DNA of 64,000 bases from NCBI RefSeq assembly GCF_002217395.1, contig NZ_MUHD01000024.1:1-64000 (forward strand), written 5' to 3'. Both the position numbers and the translations under genes were made by a program. Shown here piece by piece: positions 8,281 through 17,901 of this stretch. Position 1 is the stretch's first letter, and every line of letters starts with the position of its first letter. The DNA is from Flavobacterium plurextorum (GTDB taxonomy: Bacteria; Bacteroidota; Bacteroidia; Flavobacteriales; Flavobacteriaceae). Under the pieces are notes generated by a model that was not told where the DNA came from, made no database searches, and saw only the letters and a program-made list of their open reading frames with translations.

Positions 8281-10551
8281 ATGAATAACATTAAAAACTC
8301 TTTATTTTACGTTACAATTATCGGTGGTTTTACAGCGCTGATATATTGGGTAATTTCAAAAGGCGCAGCGCTGGAAGTGGGGCGTAATATCGTTAAGAAA
8401 AAGATCGAAAGTAATCATTGGAATGATTTCTTGCATTCAATGGTCGAAAACCTGCAGCATCCGTTAGCTATATTATTAGCACAGATCGTTACTATTATTT
8501 TGGTGGCACGTTTGTTTGGATGGGTTTTTAGAAAAATAGGACAGCCATCTGTAATTGGCGAAATGATTGCTGGTATTGTTTTAGGGCCGTCATTGGTGGG
8601 AATGTATTTTCCAGAGTTTTCGGCAGCTTTATTTCCAAAAGAATCTTTAGGTAATTTGCAATTTTTAAGCCAGATTGGTTTAATTCTTTTCATGTTTGTT
8701 ATTGGTATGGAGCTGGATTTAAAAGTTCTAAAAAATAAAGCGCATGACGCTGTTGTTATCAGTCACGCAAGTATTGTAATTCCATTTGCCTTAGGATTAA
8801 GTTTAGCCTATTATATTTACCATACGTTTGCGCCAGTTGGTGTTGAGTTCGCTTCTTTTGGACTTTTTATGGGAATTGCCATGAGTATTACTGCGTTTCC
8901 AGTTCTAGCTAGAATTGTACAGGAACGCGGAATGCAGAAAACAAAATTAGGAACCATTGCCATAACTTGCGCTGCAGCAGATGATATTACGGCTTGGTGT
9001 ATTTTGGCAGTTGTAATTGCGATTGTAAAAGCAGGTTCTTTTACAAGTGCTTTATATGTTATTGGACTCGCTATTTTGTATGTAATTATAATGTTGAAAA
9101 TTGTTCGCCCGTTCCTAAAACGTGTTGGAGATTTAAATTCAACAAGAGAAAGTTTAAATAAACCCGTTGTTGCTATTTTCTTTATTACCCTTCTTATTTC
9201 TGCGTATGCATCAGAGTTAATTGGTATTCATGCTTTGTTTGGTGCTTTTTTAGCAGGAGCTATTATGCCGGAAAATAATAAGTTCAGAAATATATTTATT
9301 GAGAAAGTCGAAGACGTTTCTATAATTGTATTATTACCGTTATTTTTTGTATTTACAGGTTTACGTACTCAAATTGGCTTGTTAAATGATCCTGCTTTAT
9401 GGAAAATTACAGGATTGATTATTGCAGTTGCGGTTGTTGGAAAATTCTTTGGAAGTGCATTGGCTGCAAAGTTCGTAGGACAAAACTGGAAAGATAGTTT
9501 GGCTATTGGAGCTTTAATGAATACTCGAGGTTTAATGGAATTGGTCGTGTTAAACATTGGTTACGATCTTGGTGTTTTATCTACAGAGATTTTTACTATG
9601 ATGGTAATTATGGCTCTAGTGACGACTTTTATGACTGGTCCAGCTTTAGATTTTATCGGATTTATATTTAAAGATAAAGAAACAGTCGTGCCGCAGGAAA
9701 TTGGAAATAAAAGCAAATACAAGATTTTATTGTCGTTTGCAACTCCTGAAAGAGGAAAGAAACTGTTGAAGATCGCAAATAGTTTGGTTAAAAAACAAGG
9801 CGACAATACAATCGTAACAGCGATGCATTTATCATTGAGCACAGAAATACATTCGTTTGATATAAAAGATCATGAACGTAAAATGTTAGTGCCGGTTGTT
9901 GAAGAATCTCAGCGTTTGAATCAGAACATGGTAAGTGTTTTTAAAGTTACCAACGATATTGATGCCGAGATTATTGATTCGGCAAACCAAGGTGAATATG
10001 ATTTATTGTTAGTTGGTTTAGGACAATCTATTTTTGAAGGTACATTGCTGGGGAAAATACTTGGTTTTACCACCCGAATAGTGAATCCCGACCGTTTAAT
10101 CGATAAATTTACAGGAAAAGAAGGATTGTTTGAAAATTCTCCTTTTGATGAAAGAACGCGTCATATTATTGCAAAAACTAAAATGCCGGTTGGTATACTT
10201 ATCGATAAAGATTTAGAAGAAGTCAATCAGATTTTTATGCCCGTTTTTAGTAAAGAAGATGCTTTTTTAATTGAATATGCTAAGAAATTAATCAATAATA
10301 ATGGTTCACAGATTACAGTTTTAGATGCCAGCGGTGATGTGAAAAATACTCGCGAGATTCAAGAAACGATTCGATCTATTGAACAAATTGCCCCAAATCA
10401 TATTATGATTATGCATGACAGAACAATTAAAAAAGAGTTTATTGAAAGCCAGAATTTAATGATTATTAGTTTAGACAGCTGGAAAAAACTAATAGAATCG
10501 CAAAGTACTTGGCTGAATAATACACCTTCAGTTTTGATTTTGAAGCCATAA
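8281..10551 (+). CDS. CPA2-family cation/proton antiporter (Kef/NapA-like)
   Basis: A 756-aa protein with a Na+/H+-exchanger domain of 12-13 helices (about residues 60-450). It contains GEMIAGIVLGPS, the discontinuous helix ITAFPVLARI and the CAAADDITAW acidic pair typical of CPA2 members. From about 480 to the end it is soluble and resembles a universal-stress-type domain (KILLSFATPERGKKLLKIA). There is no TrkA-N domain, so it is not a classical KefB/C channel. The expected role is K+ or Na+/H+ exchange in the inner membrane. It is monocistronic, with a strong terminator after it. Confidence 0.92.
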   Translation: MNNIKNSLFYVTIIGGFTALIYWVISKGAALEVGRNIVKKKIESNHWNDFLHSMVENLQHPLAILLAQIVTIILVARLFGWVFRKIGQPSVIGEMIAGIVLGPSLVGMYFPEFSAALFPKESLGNLQFLSQIGLILFMFVIGMELDLKVLKNKAHDAVVISHASIVIPFALGLSLAYYIYHTFAPVGVEFASFGLFMGIAMSITAFPVLARIVQERGMQKTKLGTIAITCAAADDITAWCILAVVIAIVKAGSFTSALYVIGLAILYVIIMLKIVRPFLKRVGDLNSTRESLNKPVVAIFFITLLISAYASELIGIHALFGAFLAGAIMPENNKFRNIFIEKVEDVSIIVLLPLFFVFTGLRTQIGLLNDPALWKITGLIIAVAVVGKFFGSALAAKFVGQNWKDSLAIGALMNTRGLMELVVLNIGYDLGVLSTEIFTMMVIMALVTTFMTGPALDFIGFIFKDKETVVPQEIGNKSKYKILLSFATPERGKKLLKIANSLVKKQGDNTIVTAMHLSLSTEIHSFDIKDHERKMLVPVVEESQRLNQNMVSVFKVTNDIDAEIIDSANQGEYDLLLVGLGQSIFEGTLLGKILGFTTRIVNPDRLIDKFTGKEGLFENSPFDERTRHIIAKTKMPVGILIDKDLEEVNQIFMPVFSKEDAFLIEYAKKLINNNGSQITVLDASGDVKNTREIQETIRSIEQIAPNHIMIMHDRTIKKEFIESQNLMIISLDSWKKLIESQSTWLNNTPSVLILKP

Positions 10552-10574
10552 TTTTTTTAGAAATTACAATTTAA

Positions 10575-10614
10575 AAATCCCAAACTCCAATCGTAAAATT
10601 GGAGTTTGGGATTT
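10575..10614 (+). terminator. terminator of the antiporter gene
   Basis: Perfect 17-bp stem (10575-10591 and 10598-10614) with a six-base loop, followed by T8. The stem sequence (AAATCCCAAACTCCAAT) belongs to a family also found after leuS and after hemD. Confidence 0.85.
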
Positions 10615-10620
10615 TTTTTC

Positions 10621-10646
10621 TGATTTCTCCCTTCGGTCGAAATGAC
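10621..10646. repeat. single arm of the CGACGAAGGAGAAAT repeat
   Basis: A single degenerate arm (TGATTTCTCCCTTCGGTCGA...) of the dispersed element seen in full at 3481-3578 and 26987-27084. Confidence 0.5.
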
Positions 10647-10669
10647 AAATAATAGGTAAAATTGAAATC

Positions 10670-13165
10670 TTATAACCCTAAATCAATCACATAAGAAATC
10701 TTAACGGCAATATTATCCTCAAACTTCATAAGTTGATTTGGACCGTAACGATAGAATCCGCCTAAACCAAAACCTTTGAAGATTTTATTTAACTCAATTC
10801 CCGATTCAAAAAAGCCTTTGTCTAATGTTTTGTAAGTTGGTCCTACGTGCTGCTCAGGATTTTCCATGTTTCCCCAAGCCATTCGTGTCACTAAAACCAA
10901 AGAAGGACGTACTTTTTTCATAATCTTGATTCGGTCAAAACCATGTTTAACTTGAAAGAATACATATTGACTAGAGAAAAACTCATTAAAAAACATGGTT
11001 TCAAAACTGTTTCGTCCGGCAAAAGTAATACGCTGAATTACGGTTTCTTTAGTTAAGTTATTCGGCATTGTGTTGTATAAATGCGTAATTGGAACATCGC
11101 CAATTGCATAACCTCCCTGAAGTAAAACGCTGGTTTTTTGACCGTTTAAGTATTGCTTTTCGTACTCCGTTTTAAAATCTATTTTTCCAAAAGTAAAATC
11201 ATTATCTAAAACATTTGGCAGGGATTGCGTGAATTGAAAAGTAAACCTTGGAAACTTTTTATCGGATTCATTTCTTCCTGTCGGCGTCTGCATAAAATTA
11301 CTGAATGGAGCCCAAACAATCGAGAGCATTGCTGTTGTCATAACATAACTCGAGTACAGCTGACCGTTGTAATTAAAGAGATAATCAAATTTAGGTTCAA
11401 CAAAGCTTCTTGATAATTCAAATACAGCTTCTGTTTTAGGAATAATTTTAGTTTGAACGTTTGCTTTCCAGCTGTCGTATTTATAAAATGTACTAATGTT
11501 GATAGGTCTTGGATCATAGATTTTAAACACCCGTTTGTCAACAGCAAAAAAGGTACTCGCAATTTCCCTGACATCATCTGTATAAGATCCGTTTAGCCAA
11601 GTATTAGTGCTTTTATCAAGCAAAACACCAACTCCTAAATTGTATTTAAGAGCGCCGTCTTTCGTACCGTAAGCCGTATATCCTTCAATTCTGAAGTTTT
11701 TAGAAAAACGATCGTTTGTTATGCCGCCAAGTCCCAATCGGAAACCTTCGTAGTTATTGTAACTGATTATTTTTTTTAAATCAAGATCAATTGGTCCAAT
11801 TGGCAGATAGCCATTGATGATTTTTCGCCCAAGTCCTAAACGTTTTTCAATTCTCTTGCTTACAGATAAACTATCGAGTAATTGATACGTTTTTTGACCT
11901 TTTAAATCTAAGCTGTCTTTTCGGTATTCGTTCCAGAAACTTTCAGGTTTTTTATTGGCATCTTCTTTAATTTCGATATAAAGCGAAGGATTTTTTATAG
12001 AGGAACTCGTGTTGTAATGAACATCAAAATTATTGCTCTCAGAAAGCAAATACGTAAAATCTGAAGCTGTTTTTTTTCGCGGTTCGTAATTATCTGCAAC
12101 ATCTCCGTCAAACTGAATCGTTCCGCCCAGAATCTTGATGTCATCATCATTTTTCCCTTTTACAATTTTAAAAGTGGTGTTACTCTGGAACCATATTTTT
12201 TCTTTTGGAACATATTCAAATTCGTGAATTCCGCTAATGTCCAAAACGCCTTTTATACGCATAACAGCTTTTGCAATACCAAAGTTTTCTGCATCAATAT
12301 ATAATACGCCTTCTAATCCTGAAGCCCTTCGTTTTTGCTTGTTTTTAAAATAAATCATAAAAGTTTCTCGACCTTTTATGTTCACAGTGTCCAGCAGTTT
12401 ATAATTGTAATTTGAAGGTGCTGATCTCGAAATTGGATTTTCATATTTGGTTTCAAACAGCTCGTATTTATTGTCGTAAATAGATATAGACTGCAGGTTG
12501 AAAGCAAGAACTTCGTAAATCGGGTTTTTAAAACCTGCAATTTTAGTTGCCAAAACAGTTTCTTTCAGCTTATTTTCTCCAAATTGATATTGTGATACCT
12601 TTTCAGTTTGAAACAAATGCTGTTTGCTTATAATTTCTTTAAACTTATAATCAGATGAATCTATGTTGATCTTCTTTTTATTAAAGTCTTTATAAACGGC
12701 AGAAGAATCTATTCTTCCGTCAATAGAATCTGGATTTGCAGTAACGAGCAGTTTGTTATAGGTTTTGTATTCAAAGCTGCTGAGTTTTTTTTGTGGATCG
12801 TTTTTGTCTTTATTGGCGATTACTTTTCTAATAATCGTTAAAGCAGGGTTTTCATTTGAAACAATAACTTCTTGTAAAGCGTCTGTTTTTTGAGATAACG
12901 AAATTGGATAGAATTTTTTATTTTCTGTAATGCTTATGATTTTAGTTTGAAAACCAATGTATGAAACCGCAAAACTTCCCGTTTTTGAGTCAATGTTAAA
13001 AATAAATTTTCCATCTACATCCGTAATTGTATTAGTGCTGTTTGAAGTAGTTATCGTAGCAAACGGAAGTGCTTTGTTGTTTGAGTCAGTTACAATTCCG
13101 CTTATTTGAACTTGCGCCTGTATGCTAAGCGTAAAAAGTAAAGTCAATAAGCAAAATAGCCTCAT
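10670..13165 (-). CDS. DUF5686/carboxypeptidase-regulatory-like outer-membrane protein
   Basis: An 831-aa secreted protein. A signal peptide (residues 1-17, ending SIQA) is followed by a CarboxypepD_reg-like beta-sandwich (GIVTDSNNKALPFATITT ... DGKF ... YIGFQTKII, about 22-95) and then a DUF5686 region rich in alternating beta strands. The C terminus (SYVIDLGL) fits an outer-membrane barrel. The family is widespread in Bacteroidota; its function is not established. It is a single-gene unit. Confidence 0.85.
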   Translation of the reverse strand: MRLFCLLTLLFTLSIQAQVQISGIVTDSNNKALPFATITTSNSTNTITDVDGKFIFNIDSKTGSFAVSYIGFQTKIISITENKKFYPISLSQKTDALQEVIVSNENPALTIIRKVIANKDKNDPQKKLSSFEYKTYNKLLVTANPDSIDGRIDSSAVYKDFNKKKINIDSSDYKFKEIISKQHLFQTEKVSQYQFGENKLKETVLATKIAGFKNPIYEVLAFNLQSISIYDNKYELFETKYENPISRSAPSNYNYKLLDTVNIKGRETFMIYFKNKQKRRASGLEGVLYIDAENFGIAKAVMRIKGVLDISGIHEFEYVPKEKIWFQSNTTFKIVKGKNDDDIKILGGTIQFDGDVADNYEPRKKTASDFTYLLSESNNFDVHYNTSSSIKNPSLYIEIKEDANKKPESFWNEYRKDSLDLKGQKTYQLLDSLSVSKRIEKRLGLGRKIINGYLPIGPIDLDLKKIISYNNYEGFRLGLGGITNDRFSKNFRIEGYTAYGTKDGALKYNLGVGVLLDKSTNTWLNGSYTDDVREIASTFFAVDKRVFKIYDPRPINISTFYKYDSWKANVQTKIIPKTEAVFELSRSFVEPKFDYLFNYNGQLYSSYVMTTAMLSIVWAPFSNFMQTPTGRNESDKKFPRFTFQFTQSLPNVLDNDFTFGKIDFKTEYEKQYLNGQKTSVLLQGGYAIGDVPITHLYNTMPNNLTKETVIQRITFAGRNSFETMFFNEFFSSQYVFFQVKHGFDRIKIMKKVRPSLVLVTRMAWGNMENPEQHVGPTYKTLDKGFFESGIELNKIFKGFGLGGFYRYGPNQLMKFEDNIAVKISYVIDLGL

Positions 13166-13228
13166 AGAGAATTATATAGATTCAAAAACGAAAAATATGT
13201 CATTTAAGTATGCAAAAATAAGAATAAA

Positions 13229-13264
13229 AAAATCCGTTTGGTAAAATTTAACCAAACGGATTTT
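13229..13264 (-). terminator. terminator of the pyrH-frr unit
   Basis: A 14-bp perfect stem (13229-13242 and 13251-13264). Read on the minus strand the hairpin is followed by a T-rich run just after the frr stop. Confidence 0.85.
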
Positions 13265-13283
13265 ATTTTGTTATGAAATACAA

Positions 13284-13847
13284 TTACACTTTCATGATTT
13301 CAGCTTCTTTTTCAGCCAATAATTCATCAATTTTTTTAATGTATGTATTTGTTAGATTTTGAACTTCTTCTTCAGCAGATTTACAAATGTCTTCTGATGT
13401 TCCGTCTTTTTCTAATTTTTTAATTTCGTTGTTAGCGTCTTTACGTACGTTACGAACACCAATTTTAGCATCTTCAGCTTCAGATTTTGCCTGTTTTGCT
13501 AAATCACGACGACGCTCTTCAGTCAAAGGCGGTACGCTTATGATAATAACATCTCCGTTATTCATTGGGTTAAAACCAATATTAGCAACCATAATTGCTT
13601 TTTCTATAACCTGCAGCATGTTTTTTTCAAACGGCTGTAAAGTAATTGTTCTTGCATCAGGAACGCTGATTTTTGAAACTTGCGAAAGCGGAGTTGCTGA
13701 ACCATAATAATCTACAAAAACACTTCCCAACATTGCTGGAGAAGCTTTTCCTGCACGAATGTTTAGAAATTCTTTTTCTAAGTGTGCAATAGAACCGTTC
13801 ATTGATTCTTCAGTACTTTCTAATATAAAATCGATTTCTTCAGTCAT
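13284..13847 (-). CDS. frr: ribosome recycling factor
   Basis: Releases the 70S post-termination complex together with EF-G. The 187-aa protein shows the family hallmarks: MNGSIAHLEKEFLNIRAGKASPAML near the N terminus, then the conserved beta domain (LQPFEKNMLQVIEKAI, NNGDVIIISVPPLTEERR) and a C-terminal helix. It is 1-3 residues longer than usual. It follows pyrH on the same strand after a 134-bp gap, the common pyrH-frr arrangement. Confidence 0.97.
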   Translation of the reverse strand: MTEEIDFILESTEESMNGSIAHLEKEFLNIRAGKASPAMLGSVFVDYYGSATPLSQVSKISVPDARTITLQPFEKNMLQVIEKAIMVANIGFNPMNNGDVIIISVPPLTEERRRDLAKQAKSEAEDAKIGVRNVRKDANNEIKKLEKDGTSEDICKSAEEEVQNLTNTYIKKIDELLAEKEAEIMKV

Positions 13848-13981
13848 TTTTTTTATTTTTTTAGATTTTTAAACGATTGGTTTTGAGATTAAAAACAGAT
13901 CATTTAATTTACTAACTAATATAATTTTATTTTTTTGTTTTTGAAGATTATTAGAATTTCAATCTAACAATCTAAAGCAGC

Positions 13982-14689
13982 TTAAACGTTTACTACAGTT
14001 CCAATGTTTTCGCCTTCACAGATTTTCAATAGGTTTCCTATTTTATTCATGTCAAAAACAACAATTGGTAATTTATTTTCCTGGCTTAATGTAAAAGCGG
14101 TTGTGTCCATTACGTTTAGTCCTTTTTTAAGAACGTCATCAAATGAAATCATATCAAATTTTACAGCTGATGCATTTTTTTCAGGATCAGAATCGTATAC
14201 ACCATCAACACGAGTTCCTTTTAGGATAACATCTGCATTAATTTCGATTCCTCTTAAAACTGCTGCAGTATCAGTTGTAAAATATGGATTTCCAGTTCCG
14301 GCACCAAAAATTACAATTCTTCCTTTTTCAAGGTGACGATCAGCTCTTCTTTTAATATAAGGTTCTGCAATAGATTCCATTTTCAAAGCCGTTTGTAAAC
14401 GCGTCTTCATTCCTTTGTCTTCAAGTGCGCCTTGCAAAGCCATTCCGTTAATTACAGTAGCAAGCATTCCCATATAATCGCCCTGTACTCTGTCCATTCC
14501 TGCACTTGCACCAGCAACGCCTCTAAAAATATTTCCTCCTCCAATAACGATAGCAATTTCTACTCCTTTTGCGTGAATCTGCTTAATTTCGTCTGCATAT
14601 TCGCCTAATCTTTTAGGGTCAATTCCGTATTGTAAATCACCCATTAAGGCCTCGCCGCTAAGTTTTAGAAGAATTCTTTTATATTTCAT
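13982..14689 (-). CDS. pyrH: UMP kinase
   Basis: Phosphorylates UMP to UDP in pyrimidine nucleotide synthesis; bacterial hexameric amino-acid-kinase-fold enzyme. The 235-aa protein begins [13 protein letters not shown] and has [11 protein letters not shown], the [13 protein letters not shown] nucleotide-binding segment and DGVYDSDP. Length is typical. A -7 element lies just upstream at 14712-14719, and it probably leads a pyrH-frr transcript. Confidence 0.97.
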   Translation of the reverse strand: MKYKRILLKLSGEALMGDLQYGIDPKRLGEYADEIKQIHAKGVEIAIVIGGGNIFRGVAGASAGMDRVQGDYMGMLATVINGMALQGALEDKGMKTRLQTALKMESIAEPYIKRRADRHLEKGRIVIFGAGTGNPYFTTDTAAVLRGIEINADVILKGTRVDGVYDSDPEKNASAVKFDMISFDDVLKKGLNVMDTTAFTLSQENKLPIVVFDMNKIGNLLKICEGENIGTVVNV

Positions 14690-14711
14690 GTTTGTGTTGC
14701 GTTAATTTGTG

Positions 14712-14719
14712 CAAATATA
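14712..14719 (-). promoter_or_regulatory. -7 element of pyrH
   Basis: Read on the minus strand this is TATATTTG, an exact match to the Bacteroidota -7 consensus TAnnTTTG, about 22 nt before the pyrH ATG. No clear -33 TTTG is at the expected spacing. Confidence 0.5.
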
Positions 14720-14875
14720 GACATATTCTGATTTTTAAAAATAATGTTTACAAAAAATTAATTGCTCTTTTCTTTTAATACTGCACGACTTTTGCTTTTT
14801 TTCTAACGAATGTGATAAAAGTCATTTCTGCATCTTCTTAAATTCCGTATTTTTATAGTAATCAAATAATTATTT

Positions 14876-15493
14876 ATGAAAAAATTTATAGCAAAGGCAT
14901 TATTCAACAGTCATTCCTATGCAGAATATAGAAAAATAGTCACTGATCTGCTTATAGAAGGAAAATCGACAGGAGACGAACAGTCTGAAAGTTTGACCAA
15001 TTATTCGAAGCTGAATGAAGCAAGAATGAATCGATTAGACAAAACAATCAAGATTTCTGAAGAGATAATTTCGAAGCTTCAAAATTTAAATAATCATTAT
15101 TTCTGGCTGGTTATTTCTGAAGGCTGGTGCGGTGATGCTGCGCAAATTCTTCCAATTTTGAATAAAATGGCACATGATTCGAATAAAAAAATTGATCTTC
15201 GAATTGTTTTCCGCGATGAGAATACGGAATTGATGGATCATTATTTAACAAATGGAGGAAGAGCAATACCTAAAGTAATTATTGTTTGCAAAGAAGCCGG
15301 AATTGTTCGCGCAGATTGGGGACCAAGACCAAAAGGAGCATCTGAATTGATGGAAAACTATAAAAAGGAATTTGGCGTAATTGATGAAAAAATTAAAACA
15401 GACCTTCAATTGTGGTATTTGGCTGATAAAGGAATTTCTGTTCAAGAAGAATTGGTTCAGATTATGGAAAATATCAAATATGACAGGCTTTAA
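14876..15493 (+). CDS. thioredoxin-fold protein with a single active-site cysteine
   Basis: A 205-aa cytoplasmic protein of the thioredoxin-like family. The active-site segment EGWCGDAAQ (Trp84-Cys85-Gly86-Asp87) replaces the second Cys of CxxC by Ala, so dithiol exchange is unlikely; a monothiol or binding role is more plausible. The conserved cis-Pro follows (GGRAIPKVI). It has no signal peptide and no operon partner. Family assignment is solid; function is unknown. Confidence 0.82.
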   Translation: MKKFIAKALFNSHSYAEYRKIVTDLLIEGKSTGDEQSESLTNYSKLNEARMNRLDKTIKISEEIISKLQNLNNHYFWLVISEGWCGDAAQILPILNKMAHDSNKKIDLRIVFRDENTELMDHYLTNGGRAIPKVIIVCKEAGIVRADWGPRPKGASELMENYKKEFGVIDEKIKTDLQLWYLADKGISVQEELVQIMENIKYDRL

Positions 15494-15576
15494 TTTATAA
15501 TATTTACGAAACGAATTCTTGAGTTGTATGTTTGTAACTTGTTGATAACAAATGTTATAATGCTCTTAAAAATGTA

Positions 15577-15606
15577 TTTGAGTTATTTTTTTTAGTATTA
15601 TTTTTG
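15577..15606 (+). promoter_or_regulatory. promoter of a short transcript
   Basis: TTTG (15577-15580) and TATTTTTG (15599-15606) separated by 18 nt match the Bacteroidota TTTG-N19-TAnnTTTG pattern. Nothing except the 25-codon ORF and a terminator lies before the next (convergent) gene. Confidence 0.6.
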
Positions 15607-15703
15607 TATCTTAGTAAAGCAATCCCACTTCTATTATTTACTTTTTGATTTACTCTTTTTATTGGTGTTTATTTAATGTCTAACAATTAAAAAATGCACT
15701 ATT

Positions 15704-15781
15704 ATGAAAAAGTTATTCGAAAGGTTTTACGATTTTTTTTCGACATTTTTGTTTGGAGGAAAGAATGTACATCATTATTAA
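15704..15781 (+). CDS. 25-aa small protein (possible)
   Basis: The ORF reads MKKLFERFYDFFSTFLFGGK and five more residues, an amphipathic, Phe-rich sequence with a basic start and a His-His-Tyr end. It lies inside a well delimited 250-nt unit with a promoter at 15577-15606 and a strong terminator at 15830-15857. I do not recognise the peptide. The alternative is a noncoding RNA in which this ORF is incidental. This otherwise gene-free stretch runs 15494-15862. Confidence 0.45.
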   Translation: MKKLFERFYDFFSTFLFGGKNVHHY

Positions 15782-15829
15782 CTCCAAAAGAATTGCGTAT
15801 GAAATAGCACTACTTTAATTTAAGAGGTG

Positions 15830-15857
15830 GCACATTACGGTTTGATTTGTAATGTGC
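15830..15857. terminator. terminator between the small transcript and the metalloprotease gene
   Basis: Nine-bp perfect stem GCACATTAC/GTAATGTGC with a ten-base loop, then T7 on the plus strand. It ends the 15.6-15.86 kb transcript. On the minus strand it lacks a strong T run. Confidence 0.8.
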
Positions 15858-15862
15858 TTTTT

Positions 15863-17161
15863 TTATTCAGCCGTTTGAAATTCGATCGAATACGGTTTTA
15901 ATCTTACTCCGTTTTGCTTTCTGAAATTATTTGTAATTAAGATTTGATATTTTTTGTTTGGCAGCAAATCAGCTTTAAAAGTCCATGTTTTTTTATCAGA
16001 AGACCAGATTTTTTCAGGACTTAACTTTGGGCAAAATTCTTTGCCAAGAGGACCAAAATCGATACCAGTATTACGGCCGTTTAATGGTTCTGAAAATGTA
16101 ATTGTAATATCTCTTAGTCCTGATTTTACTTTTTTATTTCCGTTTTTAAAACCTGATATTGCAAGTACAGTCGGTCGTTGTTTTTCGTAATCCTGATTTA
16201 ATTTCTTTACACTTTTTGGAAATAATTTTGAAGCGTCAACGATTTGCTCCATTTCTTTTTCGTTGTGATAATCGAGCTCAATAAGCGTTTTTATGGCTTT
16301 TGCTTTGTCTTTGGATGAATTGTAATAACGTTCAGAAATTTCATAGCCAATATAATAACCAAGATCTCTAATTTTTAAATCATTTCTGTTTTCACCCCAC
16401 AACCAATTATAATTATTGCTCATGATGTATAAATCGGCAATAAACTGATTTATGACTTTTTCCTGATTGGTTTTTCCAAATTCAATTGCTGGACAATTCG
16501 ATTTCTTGTCTGTTACTTTACAGGAAATAAATTCTGCAACACCTTCATACAAACACATAGAAAGCAAGTTTTCTACTAATTCTTTTTGCTGCGTATGAAC
16601 ATATTCATGTGTGCATAATAAAGCAATATTTTTTCTGGGATTATATTCTTTGTAAAAGTTCTGTCTCCATGCAGGAAGTTCATCGATAACAGTAGTTTCA
16701 TCTGCTAACGAGAGTTCGCTTCCAATTAAAATTCGATCATTTTGTATCGTTCCGTTTGTTCTAAAAGCACCAATTGAAAAGTAAATAGTTGATGGTTTTA
16801 ATGGTGGATACGCTTCTTTTAATTTACGAATGTCAGTTTCTATTTCAGGATAAAGATTGCTGACATTTGTACTGTTTTCTTTTAATGAATTCCAGAATTT
16901 TGGGTATTTTGTAATTGAGTTAAGGAACTCTTTTGGAGTATAATTACGAACTTCTATAAGACTTTTTAATCCAAGCGAACCTTTGTCAAGATAAAACTCA
17001 TTTAAATATTGGTATTGTTTTATACTGTCAGAAACAGAAGTAACCTTTTCGTATGCTTTCCAAAAATTCTCAATATCAGTCGATACAAATTTTTGGCCGG
17101 CAGTTTGACTAAAAGAAACTTTTGAGGAGATTAAAAATAACGCTAAAAAGAAATTTTTCAT
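15863..17161 (-). CDS. secreted Zn-dependent protease-like protein with C-terminal Ig-like domain
   Basis: A 432-aa exported protein. A signal peptide (1-19, ending VSFS) precedes a DUF2268-like gluzincin region with the zinc motif HEYVH (LLCTHEYVHTQQ) and a downstream glutamate segment (LYEGVAEFIS). The last 100 residues (AISGFKNG ... DITITFSEPL ... FQTAE) resemble an SbsA/Big_5 Ig-like domain. No lipobox and no T9SS tail are visible, so periplasmic location is likely. Substrate is unknown. Confidence 0.75.
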   Translation of the reverse strand: MKNFFLALFLISSKVSFSQTAGQKFVSTDIENFWKAYEKVTSVSDSIKQYQYLNEFYLDKGSLGLKSLIEVRNYTPKEFLNSITKYPKFWNSLKENSTNVSNLYPEIETDIRKLKEAYPPLKPSTIYFSIGAFRTNGTIQNDRILIGSELSLADETTVIDELPAWRQNFYKEYNPRKNIALLCTHEYVHTQQKELVENLLSMCLYEGVAEFISCKVTDKKSNCPAIEFGKTNQEKVINQFIADLYIMSNNYNWLWGENRNDLKIRDLGYYIGYEISERYYNSSKDKAKAIKTLIELDYHNEKEMEQIVDASKLFPKSVKKLNQDYEKQRPTVLAISGFKNGNKKVKSGLRDITITFSEPLNGRNTGIDFGPLGKEFCPKLSPEKIWSSDKKTWTFKADLLPNKKYQILITNNFRKQNGVRLKPYSIEFQTAE

Positions 17162-17214
17162 TTTGTAAATTTTAAAGCAAACGACTAAATTACAAAAATC
17201 AAAAAAATATAATG

Positions 17215-17901
17215 TTATAGATTTTCCTCAAAAAGAGTAATATCAATTGCGTTTTTTACATCGTAATCGCCAATCTTAGTTCGGCGTAAAACAGTTAAAT
17301 GCGATCCGGAATTCATGGCTTTTCCGAAATCGTAAGCAAGAGAGCGAATATAAGTTCCTTTACTGCAAACTACTCTAAAATCAATTTCAGGCAAAGCTAC
17401 TCGCGTAATTTCAAATTCGTGAATTGTAGTTTTTCTGCTGGCAATTTCGACAGTTTCACCAGCACGTGCATGCTCGTATAAACGAACACCGTCTTTTTTA
17501 ATAGCAGAAAATATTGGCGGCTTTTGATCAATTTCGCCTAGAAATTGTTTAACCGTTTCATGAATAAGCGCTTCATCGATATGTTCCGTTGGAAAAGTCT
17601 GGTCGATTTCAGTCTCTAAGTCGTAAGATGGAGTAGTAGCTCCAATGTAAAATGTTCCAGTATATTCTTTGGCTTGACCTTGAAGTTCAGAAATTCTTTT
17701 GGTAAATTTTCCAGTACAAATTAATAAAAGTCCAGTAGCCAAAGGATCTAAAGTTCCAGCATGACCAATTTTAAACTTTTTTGGCAGGCCGACTTTATTA
17801 ATTAAAAGATATTTTAATTTATTGACAGCTTGAAACGAACTCCATTTTAAAGGTTTGTCTATCAGTAAAACTTGTCCGTCTAAATATTCTTCAGGTGTCA
17901 T
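17215..17901 (-). CDS. truB: tRNA pseudouridine-55 synthase
   Basis: Forms the T-loop pseudouridine at position 55 of tRNAs. The 228-aa protein contains the catalytic GHAGTLDPLATGLLLI segment (Asp) and the KGTYIRSLAYDFG signature. It is the short form without a C-terminal PUA extension, as usual in Bacteroidota. Its ATG shares one base with the uppP stop (TAATG on the minus strand), so it is translationally coupled as the last gene of ftsX-DUF3098-uppP-truB. Confidence 0.96.
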   Translation of the reverse strand: MTPEEYLDGQVLLIDKPLKWSSFQAVNKLKYLLINKVGLPKKFKIGHAGTLDPLATGLLLICTGKFTKRISELQGQAKEYTGTFYIGATTPSYDLETEIDQTFPTEHIDEALIHETVKQFLGEIDQKPPIFSAIKKDGVRLYEHARAGETVEIASRKTTIHEFEITRVALPEIDFRVVCSKGTYIRSLAYDFGKAMNSGSHLTVLRRTKIGDYDVKNAIDITLFEENL

